From assembly GCF_964204645.1 (NCBI RefSeq), contig NC_134026.1:2852001-2916000 (forward strand): a DNA stretch of 64,000 nt, in the 5' to 3' direction. Under the pieces are notes generated by a model. That model saw only the letters and a program-made list of their open reading frames with translations, searched no databases and had not been told where the DNA came from. Positions 48,901-61,891 of the stretch are shown here, piece after piece. Positions within the stretch are counted from its first letter, which is position 1. The number at the start of each line of letters is the position of its first letter. The position numbers and the translations under genes are program-made. This DNA is from Tubulanus polymorphus. Taxonomy: Eukaryota > Nemertea > Palaeonemertea > Tubulaniformes > Tubulanidae.

Positions 48901-51900
48901 CTCGCTTAGAATTGGAGCGAAGTGTACTTCAAATTCCGCCATCGCCTTAATTACAATAGATAATGCTCGTCGGTGACGTTATATTATCTTTCACAGCATG
49001 CAGAGAAATTTCATTTAATGAATGTTGTCTATAATGTATAACTATGGGGCGGGTGTCAATGAGGATGTGTCGTGAGTACGACGTTAAGAGATGGTGCATC
49101 TTTGTCCGGTCTAATTCGTACTCGAAACGCCCTCACTTCAAAATCATTCTCATTGCATAATCAAGAATTAATGTATCTTTCAAATACTCGTAATATTTTG
49201 ATGTGTCAATTAGCAGTATTATTAGCACTCGATATTCATCTATATCTCGTATAGCATCTGTCTCAATTGAAATCTCAAATAATTCGATGAGTCTAAACCG
49301 GCGATTGCATATTTTCTCAATGATTGTATTCATTCTGATAAGGACGAAACGGTCGATTCTTTTATGATAGCATTTTCGTGCGATGCAAGCAGGTGTATTT
49401 CCTATACCATGCTGATCTATATACGACGTAATATGACATCTTAAACCGGAATGGGAGGCTAATTTCATTTCATTTCATTCACGAAACAAAAAGTAGATTT
49501 AGGAGAAATCTGTCCACATACTCTGATAATGGAATAGTTTACCTGTATATAGTGATAGAATATAATTTGATGTTGAAACCACGTGAATGATGTCGTGACA
49601 CCCGCTATAATTCTCATATCAACTCATTGTACAAATAGATATATAAGCCACCAATCTGTACACTTAATGTAAAATCATGGAGTTTTAGTAATAAACGCAA
49701 ATATTGAATAATTGCGTAATCTGTTTTGAATATCATTAAACTATGCGAATCAAACACATGAATGACTTATTAAAATATGCGAGCACGTGAGACGTGTCTT
49801 ATCGGCTACCGTATCGGCGTGAATTTCACGTGGCTTCGCTTAATGAATTCCCGTGAGAATTGTATTTTCTAGTTTTGTAAATTCTCGCCGCATAAAGAAT
49901 CGCAAGTTTAAGATCGTTTCTGATCAAAATTAAGATACCGAGATTCTGCATACATATCCTACCAGTAGAAATGAGCTATATATATATATCGCAAAGATTG
50001 ATCAGACCCGATTTCACTCATTCTAAGCAGGCTGACGTTTTGTACCGCGATTTTGTTTATAATATCAATGATTTATGAAATGTTCATTAAACGTACACGC
50101 GCCGTGTTGTTGTCGACAGGACAATCGCCTGGTGCCGCCCCGGTATATATACTGAAAGCTACAAGCTGGTGCTGCATGCAATCGCCATTGATTCTAGCTT
50201 TTCGATTCCCACCTCCCGAAAAACACAGTATTTCATCTCAAATAAGGGACTAATTCGAAGAATTTCGTATGAACTATTTCGAGGATTATCACAATAATTG
50301 GTCTATGGTAAGGGAATCTAAAATATATATTTATGTACAATATTTTATCATGCAATAGATTGTATTGATATTTCAGCTTGCGTGGCGCAGGTGATCACTT
50401 ATTTCATAGTGTACATAAACAGTACATCAATGGTTAACAACGAGATAAGCCGGTTTATGATTAAGCTTTAGTCGACTAATAACTCCAATGGGAAGTTATC
50501 AATGTTGATGTTAGTTTATATCAAAAAGTATATTTCCAAGATGCAACATGAAGAAATGCATAATACTGTATGGCGTATAGAAAAACCTGAAGATAATCCG
50601 AGTATTTGCACTTGTTATAATGTATTTGCAACTTAAAAAGTATTTTAACAGTAAACATATCTGTCATATTCTAAAAACTGTCCTGAGTGCACTGCTACCC
50701 GAAAGTTACTGTGCGGCAAGGTACACATTTTTGCTTGGAATGATGTTGGATGTTCCGACTTAACCATTGAATTATATGACTGAGTCTTCTCTGGTGGAAT
50801 ATGCTGGCAATTTTATCATCTTGATGAGTGTTTTGTTTGATTGCGATAAGAACCGAACGTCAACATGAATACGCAAATACGTGCTGTGCTAGACGCATTC
50901 AACTAGTGTCCCATAGTGGTTCCATCGCGTCACAGCTTGCCCCTTGAAGTATCTCACTGAATTCATGATTCTAAAAACTGATAGTTGGCTAAACAAAGAA
51001 TCTAATTTGAGACATAAAAAGACAAAAAAAACCTTCGTCAAGCTAAATTATTTTTGAGCTCATAGTCTTACAACAAAAGTCGAGACATCCACCTGGGATA
51101 GAGCTTAGGGCAACACGAGCTCAGATGATTCTGTTTACTGTCTATCACGTAGAACAGGTTATTGTTGAAGAGAGAATGTATTATTGTGATAGGTACGGCC
51201 GGGCTAATTCTGAGAGTGTCACATATGTTTTACAGCAGTCGCGAAAACGTCATGGAACACCGCGGTTTTTGTGTCGGATGCGCGACATCTGCAGCCGCGT
51301 GCGCGTCCTGGTTCGAGTTGGCTAGTTCCCATTGTATAAACATCGCTAAGCGCTACCGCTAAATGACTTTGTTGTCCGGGTGCGGACAATAGTATTTAAT
51401 AGTACAACTTATGCGGACGTCTATTATTAACTAATGATATATAACTAAAATGAATAGAAAGCTTCCCTGCAGCGAAATATACTCTCGCTATTCAGCCGAT
51501 TCATTCCTGACGTCTGGGTTTTGATAGCGTAACGATTTTTTCTGAATCCATAACTTTTTCACATTATAAGTGGGCGCCATATTTGGAGGGTTCCTAACGG
51601 TTTCACATTACATCACTACGAATATACGCTTATTATTGGTTGGACGATATCCGTTTAATTACTGAAATAGAGTAAATAATGTAATCTGTTTATAGTACTC
51701 TATGAATCATTGTTATTCCCGTAAATAGCAAAATGTTCTAATATTTACACCAGTCTTGATTCCGATCTGAATACGGCAAGATTATAAATGCTTGAATGGA
51801 TCTTAATAACCCGAGACGCTCCGGTTCTATAGAATAAAGTAAGAAGAAAGAAAGTGCTTCCCGCAATTTCTTGTTGTTCGTGATTTTCACTATATTTAAT

Positions 51901-53320
51901 CGTGAGAATTTGACCATTTCACGGCAAACGTTCGTCTGCATAGAATCGGGAATATTACGGATTTTATTTCAGGTAAATGAAAAACAGTATTCGTTATATT
52001 TTCTTATTTTCTATGCTCGTGTGCTTTAAATAAAAGCTAAATTTTCTTTTAGTTTTTCTTATGACGATCTTTGCCATTCAAAAACGATTAGCTGTTATAG
52101 ATAAGCTGCATGATTGGCAGAGAAATCAGTGATTTGAACCCATATACGGAGCAAGAAACTGAAATTTTCAGAAACTGCTGTTGCGTCTAAATACCCTGAA
52201 TTCCTTCGCGTATATAAGTCACACGTTGTAGTGACACGCGACTGTTATTTATCGGTTGCCCTGATCTTCAAAACAATGCCTTAACAAATCGAACAATGAG
52301 CGAGAACGATGGGCACAAGCTGTGTTCAAAAAACGCTATTCTTTTACTCTGCATCAGATGGTTGTATCATGAAAAAAATAATGAAGGTGATCAACTTTTT
52401 ATAGTTTATGTTCCTGTCATCTTCAATGCTATAACCATGATCGATTTTCATACTTCTGCATGCTTGAAACAGTCATTGAGATGTTTTTCATAATCAGTCT
52501 AAGCCTCATACCGCAAGAAGGTTTACTCTGCACAGATTCTAGTTGAATTTCATTCGAAATGAATCTGACAAATACTGATACGTTTCACGTTTAGATTTTG
52601 TCAGGAATTCTTGATTTTTGTAAGCTCGTGTGTATATAAGTAAAGAACGAAAGGCAAAGTGAAGAATCGTTAAAAGTATACCCCGAATTTATCGTTCTTA
52701 GAAAATGATGAAACCAAAATGAACAGCCGTTAACTAAACAAAGGTGCAGTTTAAAGAATACCAATGTTTTGAGATGAAATTGGGTGATTTTCTATCTAAC
52801 AAAGCGTTCACGAGATAAAGAGAATATATTCCGCTACTCTGGTGGTGGTATGATTGGCAGATAAGTTATACACAAATGCCAGATGCCACCCATGTTTTAG
52901 TTAATACTTGTAATAGTTAGGTTGTAGTTTACACCTGACTCGAGAGTATACACCTGATCCGTGAAATCTCTTACAGAGCTTATAGATAGGAATTCCTCAG
53001 TTTCTAACAATCGCTACTTGTTTCTGGGAAATATATCATTTTACCTGCTTCGTGTTCCTCTGAATCGGCGGAATGTCTCGAGTACGAAACATCGAATTGA
53101 AACCTTAGATTTTGAATATTTGTTTCCGAGATTATAAAGATGTCCACCTGAAAGGAGCTACTTTATGTTGAGCTTGATGAAAATAATCGGTAAAGTTACT
53201 AAGCAACTGAAACTATTCAAATTCAGTTCATATTTTCTGAGATAATTTTAAAATCTCGCAAGCGTTTGGAAGATTGATTTACGTAGGCCTACATTCGAGA
53301 AAAGTGAGGAACGTACGTAT

Positions 53321-53348
53321 TCTGATATATGAATTCAGATATATGAAT
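53321..53348. repeat. 14-bp tandem duplication
   Basis: TCTGATATATGAAT is followed directly by TCAGATATATGAAT. Local simple duplication. Confidence 0.75.
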
Positions 53349-53479
53349 TCTATATACGGTCATAGGACTGAATCGGTGTTTATTCAGCCCTCAAGTAAAC
53401 ATCAACAAATCTTAGGCCTATTAGATTAGCTTATCGATCGTGTCTTCTTGATACATTCAAGGTATTAGGCTCTTTACTA

Positions 53480-53531
53480 AAAGGCTTCCATATAAGATTT
53501 AACTATCGTCGGTAAAGGCTTCCATATAAGA
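53480..53531. repeat. 18-bp direct repeat
   Basis: AAAGGCTTCCATATAAGA occurs at 53480-53497 and again at 53514-53531, 34 bp apart start to start, about 550 bp upstream of the Tincar-like start codon. It could be part of a promoter or a chance duplication. Confidence 0.7.
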
Positions 53532-54085
53532 CGTCGTTTATTTCATATCGGATTTTGTAATAACGATGTTGGAAGAGTTTACAACGGTATTGGTTTATTG
53601 GATATGATCTCTATGAAAGCCCATTGGTTTGGTTTCGATTATTTGTATAATTCGATAGATATTTTGTTGCCGTGCATGTAGAGATTCCCTTCCTTAATCA
53701 TCGCCGCTTCCTTTTATAATGTGTGTGAAAATCACATTTGAATGCTCAACTATTGGTTCATAATTGATTTAGGGCCGACTGAATGACTCAGTTGTGTAAT
53801 ACTCTTCAATTGCCGATTAAAATGTTTTCACACTTCTTCAGAGTCAGAATTTATATTCGTCGAATTTCTTTAGAAATCGCTAGAAATCCCTCTGTACGCG
53901 AGCGCTTCGTTGTCGGTCGTTAGAGCGCGCAGCCAATCACAGCGCGCTTGAAAATTAAACTCAAAATTGATTCTGTTTTGTATTTTCAGGTTCTGCTATA
54001 GCCGCCGCGTGCACACGTAAATAAAACCGCAAAGCTGTAGGATATATCAATATAAGCACTGAATTGGATTGTTTTAAATGTAGAA

Positions 54086-57000
54086 ATGGCTACTGTTAAG
54101 TTTAAGATTAATTCGTTATGGATGATATGGTTTTGTGTGATAGTTATCGGAATCGAATGTTACATTATCGGTTCGACTTTGAATAATTACACGATTTACA
54201 AATCGCTCGAATGGAAAGGATCGGCGCCGACAGTGACTTTAAACCTCGTCGTATTTTTCGTGGTTGTTGCAATACTTTGTTTACCGTTGTTTATCCTTGT
54301 GTCGGCGTTTCAAGTTGGAAATTTCGCCAACGACGGAGTCAAGTTAGGGAAGGAACCCAGTAAAGAAGTTTGGCTGAAGACAGAACGACTCGGTCACGTC
54401 AAGCGTCTCTGGAGAAATTTCGGACCGTGGGCGCAAGTTCTTCATTTAATTTCGGCATTCTTTTTGTTGTTACCCCGACCGCTGATGGAAGCAGAGCTCA
54501 TCAAACATGGCCATTTCGTTAGAGGTAAAGTAAACTTTCTTGTTTTTAAACCTATTAATGATCTACGGCAAGTTGTAAGGAGGGCTTAACTGAAAAGGAT
54601 GAATGATATTCCATAAGAAGTTCCTTTTGGAATTCCACACATATGTAGGTGCCTAAAGATGACACCAATAGGGGACAAGTCATACACGTATATCATAATT
54701 CAGAGCAGAAAAGAGCCACAAACCTTGCTGATATTGACAGAAATATTATAGCCCTCATGTATCAAGATTGTTGTGGTCAGTTTTCCTCGTGTGTCTCATG
54801 GATTCTCTGCGATCATGCCTATATGGACCTAATATCGGATCTGTTACATGTAGGATATTGGTAATATTCACGATGAAATTGAAACTTTGTTTGAAAAAAG
54901 AATCTGATACACGAACGTGATGGGCTGAATTGTGGTTATTGTTTGGATGGCCAGGTGATCGGGTTCAAGCCAATAAAACCTGAATCTATTTGCTACGAAC
55001 AGCAAATATTTGTATAATAGTTGTCTTATTTCTGAAGTATCGTTCTAGTGTCTCGATGGTGGCTCATACTTAAAACATTCCAAACTATTTCACACTGTTC
55101 AGACATTATCCAGATTTGATATTGCATTATTTGGTTAGGTTTAAGGACTAAGAAGAATTCTGTTTCAACTACCAGATTTGAATTGGTATCTAATATTTAA
55201 ATGTTACAAAATATTTTTGGGATTTTTATTCATATTCAGCCCTTATTGGCATATTCATACCAAAATTTTTACCTGGGTTAGTGGAAATAAATATGTATCA
55301 GAGAAGGTTTCATCGCAAAAACACGTTCCCTAAGGATGAATTCACTATAGGCTACAATTAATAGGTTTAATGGCAATATTTTTCGCTGTTAGTTTTTCTA
55401 AGTGGTGAACAAATTTTCCACCTAGATCTAGTTGAATTTTATCGCTTCTTTTTCAATGGATAGACATAATATTTGTTTAGGCAGCTATACCATAAAATAG
55501 TAGCCCTTATTTAGGCGTGTTGTGAGATGAAGCTGCCGATTGGCTTTGCCTCGCGATAAAACAACTGCTTATCAATGTTAAATATCATGTTTCATACTTA
55601 TCCCAGTGATATACTGGAAATATGCGAACAAGAAGTCCTCTGACGTCCACACCTTATCACTCCTTCGGCGTTAACTGCAATTTTCACCACGAACCTCATA
55701 GCCCAAAATATAATTTGATTGATTTGAGAGAGATGCTAATTCCACATATCTAAAAAAACCTAAAAGATTTTTTTGAGTGCATTTCCGGGTCAAGTCATCT
55801 CCTGATTGAATTTTTGTAGTATGTTTTTCGTGGAGCATTCTGTCTGGAACGAGCTAAATGTCAAAAAGTTTCAAGCTTTGTTTTTGCCAGTAGTGAAGTT
55901 GAAATTCCCATATGTTAAATGAACCTACCCTTGAAATGATTTACAGATGCAATTAATTGCTAATTACTGATTTCATATCCAGATTTTACACTGTGTGTAA
56001 CTGTGCACGTGTTTTAAGTATACTTAATCAAAGAACAGGAACAAAACAGTAGACAATACTAGTTGATTTTTTTTCTATACTTGTTTAGTGCGATCGAATT
56101 TCAGACATCTGCCTCAGAGTTGTGTGAATTTGATGTATTCGATACGAGGCCCTTCAATACCATATGGTTACGTGCAGTGAAATTATTTGATTAAAGATAT
56201 TCTATCTTCTGTGGATATATAGAGTGTCAAATTCGTTCGAGGTTTCCAGGCCTACAATGAATACACTGGCAGCAATTTTGCAGCCTACATATATCGAAAT
56301 TAAAATGTTTTCTAACAGTAAAATGTCTAGACTGCTGGTATGGTCGAAATGATATTTCAATATTTTACTTTAGCTCAAACACGATATATAGATTAATCTG
56401 TACCGTACCCATCGGGTTCCGGAAAGCATCTCGATGATGAGTATAGAGGTTTTCATTTATTCATGGCGTGAAAATAGTTCATATCGAATGTTGTTTTTAC
56501 TCGATGGCACTTGACACATTCGTTGTCTCTCAGTATCGAATATTGTTTTATATCGCCGAAGTGAAATAGTTCTTCCGTTATATGCCACACTGGAACTATC
56601 GTGGTGTAGGATCGTGATAAATCAAACTACGTTTTTCATAAACATCGTCGCTATGGATCCAAAGAAATCTTTCTCGTAATGATAAGCCTTGTTTACAGAA
56701 AGAATATAAAAGCATAAGATTCAAATAAAGAAATTAGATTGGAAAGAATACGGAGAAAAAATTAACCACGCAGACCCAGTGGATAACCTAAACATGGCAC
56801 CTGGGAACTGTAAATGGGCTTATCATATTCTAATGACTGACATCGCCAGTTTGTAAAATGTTCAATTCATGAAAAAAATAGATGCATAGAATGTAGACTT
56901 TAGTCAGATTATTCCTTATTGCTAAACTCGTTAATTATGAAATGGGAGTTTAAGAATGGACACGTAATTCCAGGTATGATAACTACATGTAGATGACAGG

Positions 57001-60000
57001 TACCGGTATTGGGTATACGGTGGGTAGTACGATCATTTGCATATATAGAGATATAGATTTATCCATGCTTTTCATTAAAATATAGACTCGAGACCAATTA
57101 GTGTCCCATGCGATTCTGGTTTCATTAAAATTTCATGGACCGTTTTGTACCGGGGCTCATTTTCATTGTCACACAGCAAATAAAGTAAAATGTGTTCACC
57201 TGATTCCCCGCCCGATTCACGTGAAATAGCGAGATTAATTGGCCTTAGTTTCGATGGAATGCTAGAGTTTTTGAAATGAGTCGATGCAAAATGCCGTTAA
57301 TTCATACCAAGTTTTTTTTGATAGAATGTTTCTAGTGACTTAGGGTTAATTCATCCTAAATTCTCTTGCATGACGGGAATACTCTATAGAGCGCTCTATT
57401 GCCTCCTTAATAAAGCAACAACTGTGATTTGTGGAGTAAACTGTTGCATACGAGAAGGGATATACTCCGTGATTCTATTGTTTATCCACATGGAACAGCA
57501 TGAAAATAATTTAATTAAATCGACACACAGCGTGTTCATGTCGTTTGAACGCGATTTGCTGATAAAATTAATTTGGTTAGATTGAATACACGGGCTCCGT
57601 GGTACGACTCCGGCGTGCTTGAAAAATATAGTTATAGTCTAGACGACACGTGACCATTTTTCCTTTTACTACACAAAACAAGATACACTAATCAGAGAAT
57701 AATTCTCATAATTTCATCTTGATCACCTATTTTTGTTAACGACTAGAAATAAATGTTTTCGATTTTTGTTTTGTAGAAGGAATCTGGGTGACGGATTTGC
57801 GAGTGATGTTTCCGATGAAAGTACACTGGTTCGGTGGTAATGTGACGGCGCATACGGGAGGATGGAACACTAACCAAATATCAATCGAGTTCATCAATTA
57901 CGCTTTAGCGCTGTTAGTTTTTACGGTTCGTTATCCGTCCGTATTCTGGTTCACTTGTCGGCCATTCAGCGGCGTATTCTCGTTTCAACTATTCGTCTTA
58001 TTGGCTCAAAGTTTGGTGACGTACAACGGCTTCTGCGTCGTGTACAAATGCGCGGTAAACCGGTCCATCATGCCTACAGTTGAATTCTGTCTGAGCGCTG
58101 AGGGTATACTGATACTATATCTGATCGCCAGCGCGATTTTATTCATCCAAAATCTAGCCATGTTCGAATACGGTTATCATTATTACGTGGTCGGTCGTAG
58201 AAAATACAAGGAAAAATACCGCGCCGCCCGGACGAAGAAGGAGCAACTTCCGTTGATGGGGTGCCAGGGTTATGTTCCGCATTGTGCCGCCATGTCTATG
58301 ATGTTAGCATCGATGATATTTAAAGCCCCTATCAATTACGATGAAGGCATGGTTTACCGAGTATACAACGACAAACTGTTATTGACTTGTATCATTATGG
58401 ATGTTGTTTATTTGTTGTTTTGGATTGTTCTTTGGTTCGCCTTAACCGTCAAACAACAGTGGGATTTTCGAATCACGCCACCGATGTGGTCCGAAGACCT
58501 GCAGAAAAACGGAGGAATCTATACCGTTGGAAAGGGTCGCCAGGAGCCGGCGGCTCCTCGGGTGACTGTTACACCGTCAGAAATCAGGCAGAGTTACGAC
58601 AGTATCAAAGACAGTGAAGTGAGTTCTGCAGCTACTGTCGAAACGGGTGGATTTTCTTCGGTTAACGACGTGGATACGAAACAACATCATCCGAACCCGG
58701 ATACACCGTCAGCAGCCCGGCATTCATACCCTCCTAGCATACTAACTAATCCGGTCGAGTCAGAGCGCACCTCACGCCCAGTTACACCTGTTCCAGATGT
58801 GGCTCAATCGACGATGAATATTTCCCGGCCGACGACTCCGATCATCTACAATAGACAACCAACTCCTTATAATTCTATGCCAAATACACCGGAGAATTCC
58901 AACCCAACCACCCCGTCTATGCCACGCTACGCCGGCCAGAATCGTCCCAATTCCCGTCCGACTACACCTAACCTTTCAAGGCCATGTTCAAGACCGACGA
59001 CGCCAACGTTTTCACAGTCGGGCTCTTCCCCATCTACTCCGAATCTCTCACGGCCGTCCGTAATGCAGAATGTACACGCTAGTTTGGCGATAAGTCGTCC
59101 GACCACGCCGATCTCTCGACCGACCACGCCACAACCGCCGAACGCGAAAACCGCGCATCGAAATCCGGCCCGGAGTCGAAAACGAGCGCCACGAGTCACA
59201 TTCGAAGGAATAAACATCCCATTTTCAGACACTGACGATGATTTAGATTCACCGCGTAAAGGCAGCGAAAGCGGCAACGAATCTTCGGGCAGCTCAATGG
59301 AGGACCTACCTCCGAAAACAAAGCCGAAAACTAATATCAATAATCATTCGTGTTCGAGTGATAATAAACTCACTAACAAACCGCAGCAGGCCGTTAACTC
59401 GCTAGGTGCTCTTAATCAGCAAGTGCGATCGAAAATTCAACGTAATAACTCAAAATGTTCGGCGGATTACGATAATCCGTATTCGGATAATTATATGAAT
59501 TACGGTAGTTTGCCACGGACTAAAAAGCAAGCGAGTTCGCTGCCGGGTGGCAAGGGCGATTTGCAAAACAATAAGTTCCGGCATAGTTTGCGTGAGAAAC
59601 ACAGCGATTATTACGAACTGAAAAACATCAAAGGTGCAATGAAAGATCCGGGTAACGAGAGCCCGGATTCGATATTAAATAAACCTATTCCATTGATTAA
59701 ACCGTTAAAAGTCAATGTAAATGTAGATCGGACTCGTCCAGCTGCTGAAAGCCCGCTTTACGGAGAGACCGGTAACCCGTCCTCGGACAGCGGTATCGAA
59801 ATGCCCGACGGCCGATCGGTCAGCCCGAATTACGCGTCCAATAAACAGCCGTTAACGCTACAACCTTCCTCATTTCTGAGAAATTGTAGCACGTTCAACC
59901 CGACGAAAAAGGACGCTCGTAGAAGTTCGGGAAACTATACGACATTGGCAGCGCTGGAAGAAATGACCTATCCGTACCAGGAAACGGCGGAGGAACGCGA

Positions 60001-60049
60001 AGAACGCTTACAAAAAGAAAAAGAAGCGAGACTTTGCAGCCAAGTGTGA
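54086..60049 (+). CDS. tinc: Tincar-like eight-helix membrane protein with Ser/Pro/Thr-rich tail
   Basis: Two coding exons, 54086-54524 and 57777-60049, join in phase 1 (AGAG/GTAAAG donor, TTTTGTAG acceptor) into 903 residues. Exon 1 opens with INSLWMIWFCVIV and carries three hydrophobic helices; GNFANDGVKLG follows the second. Exon 2 adds five more (among them FINYALALLVFTVRY, FQLFVLLAQSLVTY, ILYLIASAILFIQNLA and LLFWIVLWFALTV), giving about eight, as described for Drosophila Tincar, a plasma-membrane protein of cardiac and neural cells. The remaining 520 or so residues are low-complexity and probably cytoplasmic, with repeated RPTTP motifs (about 58770-59150), an acidic stretch (FSDTDDDLDS), and a charged C-terminus (EEREERLQKEKEAR). 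The molecular function of the family is poorly known. Assignment is from remembered motif resemblance; the topology supports it. AATAAA lies at 60160-60165. Confidence 0.78.
54525..57776 (+). other. 3.25-kb intron of the Tincar-like gene
   Basis: Phase-1 intron with donor GTAAAG and acceptor TTTTGTAG. No nested gene was recognised inside it; the short frames show no family features. Confidence 0.7.
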
Positions 60050-60159
60050 ATTCATGAATGTTAAATTCTGGTGTAAATCTATGACTTTTTCAGTCACATG
60101 TAAACCTAAACATTGAATTCAAAATCAAGTCTATATCAGTGTGATGTTGATTGGCGTTG

Positions 60160-60165
60160 AATAAA
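60160..60165 (+). terminator. Polyadenylation signal AATAAA of the Tincar-like gene
   Basis: Canonical hexamer 110 bp after the TGA stop at 60047-60049. Confidence 0.6.
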
Positions 60166-61732
60166 GAAAAAGTCCGTATAAATGGATAGGTCACTGCATC
60201 GTCAATATAGAAGGTATATATTGGCCGACTGTATTTTTATCCACTTATAGAATGCTTACAGATAAAGTAATCAAGCAGCTACGCATATTTTTTTATTGTT
60301 TATCAGATAGATCGTTCCGGGAAACCGAGCCCACACACAAACTTTGTTTTTTCAAAGATCACGTACAGAATGCGGAGACTTTATATCATTACAGAATTGA
60401 AAGCGATTTAGTGTTTTTTTGCAAATATAACGACGTATCATGTCTGCAATTCCACTTTTACCATTGAGTGTATATTTAAGTCGCGGAGATCGATTTCGAT
60501 ATTTGTCGTTCAAATTGTATCATAAACTTCGTTTACTTGACGCCAGTGAGGCAGGTGGTGCAGTAAAACTAGATGACATTATTTAGTTTAACAATAACTT
60601 ATTGGTCACAATAATGTATATGTATGTGGATATATGTTAAGAGCAGAATATGGCAGGTGGACAAATGGTAGAATGAACGCCGGTGGCTGCGGCGGCGGAT
60701 ATTTAATCAGCTGCAAGGAAAAGTACAACTATATTCCAAACGATTAATCGTGAAAATGAACAGTTGAAAAGTATTCAAAAATAGGTATTCGTATATTTTT
60801 GATACAATCATGCCTCGGTAACCGAAACTTGCGACTGAATTCTAATCTGATTCCGATTTCCAGGCGCTTTCACCTGTTGTTGGGAAATTGAACTATTTTT
60901 GAGTGGCTCAAATTGTGTTGTTCCCCTGGATCTACCGATATCCCGATCGAAAACATATGTCATTCGCAAGCACATTGACTATACCATCCTAATATTGTGA
61001 CAGTACATTGTTGATTATGGATGAGCATCCATGTTCAGCTCCTTTGAAGTACAAGTGATTCGTGTCATTTTATTACCAACGAATCGAAATTAAATTATCT
61101 CAAATGTCTCATAAAATTACCATGATAATAAGTCGCCGATTCTTTGATCTAACCTCAATCTGTGAACTTGAAAGACGATACGTTTATATGCGAACGTAGA
61201 TTGCATATCACCACGCGGAGAGTCGTAAGAAAACACCTAACACAATATTCTGTTTAATTTTTTTACTGATCGTGTTGCGTCCCTATTGATAATCCCCTAT
61301 CGAGATATCGCCCTCGTTGATGGGGTTGGACTCGCTATCAAGTCGAGATAAGAATTTGTGCCAATGTAGATGTTTTTGTAACGTGTATTTTGTACATAGT
61401 AGATTCAACGTATGGAAAATCTATTGAACACGAAGTAAAACTCGTGAATTCCTTGAGACCTGGCCAATGCGAATGCAAAAAATAGAAAATGTTTAGTCGG
61501 TTTTTATCCATGCGGTATTGCGATTTTTGTCTTTTTTTTCCTTGGTCAACTTTAAATCACTTAAAGTAGCTATGCATTTTTCTGTTATGAACTCAGCATT
61601 TAATAGCCGTATTTGTTCACCTGTCCTTATTAGTAGAGTATTCTTAGGTAGATCAGACATTCAAGATGATAAGGGCTCATACGTTGAACTTTTATTTACT
61701 CTATCGGAGGCTCGGTCCTGTGTTATAATGGG
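60166..61732. other. Intergenic region
   Basis: AT-rich sequence with no supported exon between the Tincar-like gene and the retrotransposon fragment. Confidence 0.5.
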
Positions 61733-61891
61733 TCACTGAGAGGGCGATGTCTGATTTGTTTGATTTGGGGCATACATTTTGGAGACCGTTAAATCTCCAA
61801 GAATCCATATAACCTTCCCGCCATCAAAAATTACACCGATTTCATCCATAAGATTAACTATTATTTTAAGTTCAATTCCTATTGATCTAAT
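61733..61891 (-). mobile_element. Decayed non-LTR retrotransposon endonuclease fragment
   Basis: A stop-to-stop frame on the minus strand reads IRSIGIELKIIVNLMDEIG, then FDGGKVIWILGD, then SKMYAPNQTNQ. A glycine-containing stretch with alternating hydrophobics leading to YAPN is characteristic of the apurinic-type endonuclease of L1/Tx1-like LINEs. Stops bound it on both sides and no reverse transcriptase follows, so it is a dead fragment. The motif is short, so confidence is limited. Confidence 0.35.

Larger units (their letters stand above)
42700..53989. other. Gene-poor 11-kb region
   Basis: It lies between the divergent apolipophorin (-) and Tincar-like (+) genes. All frames are short and none shows a domain or splice context. 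It contains small hairpins, tandem repeats, a possible LINE tail and a MITE-like palindrome, listed separately. The right part probably includes the promoter and a non-coding first exon of the Tincar-like gene: an acceptor TATTTTCAG ends at about 53989, just before its 5' UTR. Confidence 0.5.

Noticed and set aside
58927-59340. A 137-codon minus-strand frame
   Set aside because: It mirrors the Pro/Thr-rich repeats of the Tincar-like tail on the other strand and has no domain or splice context.
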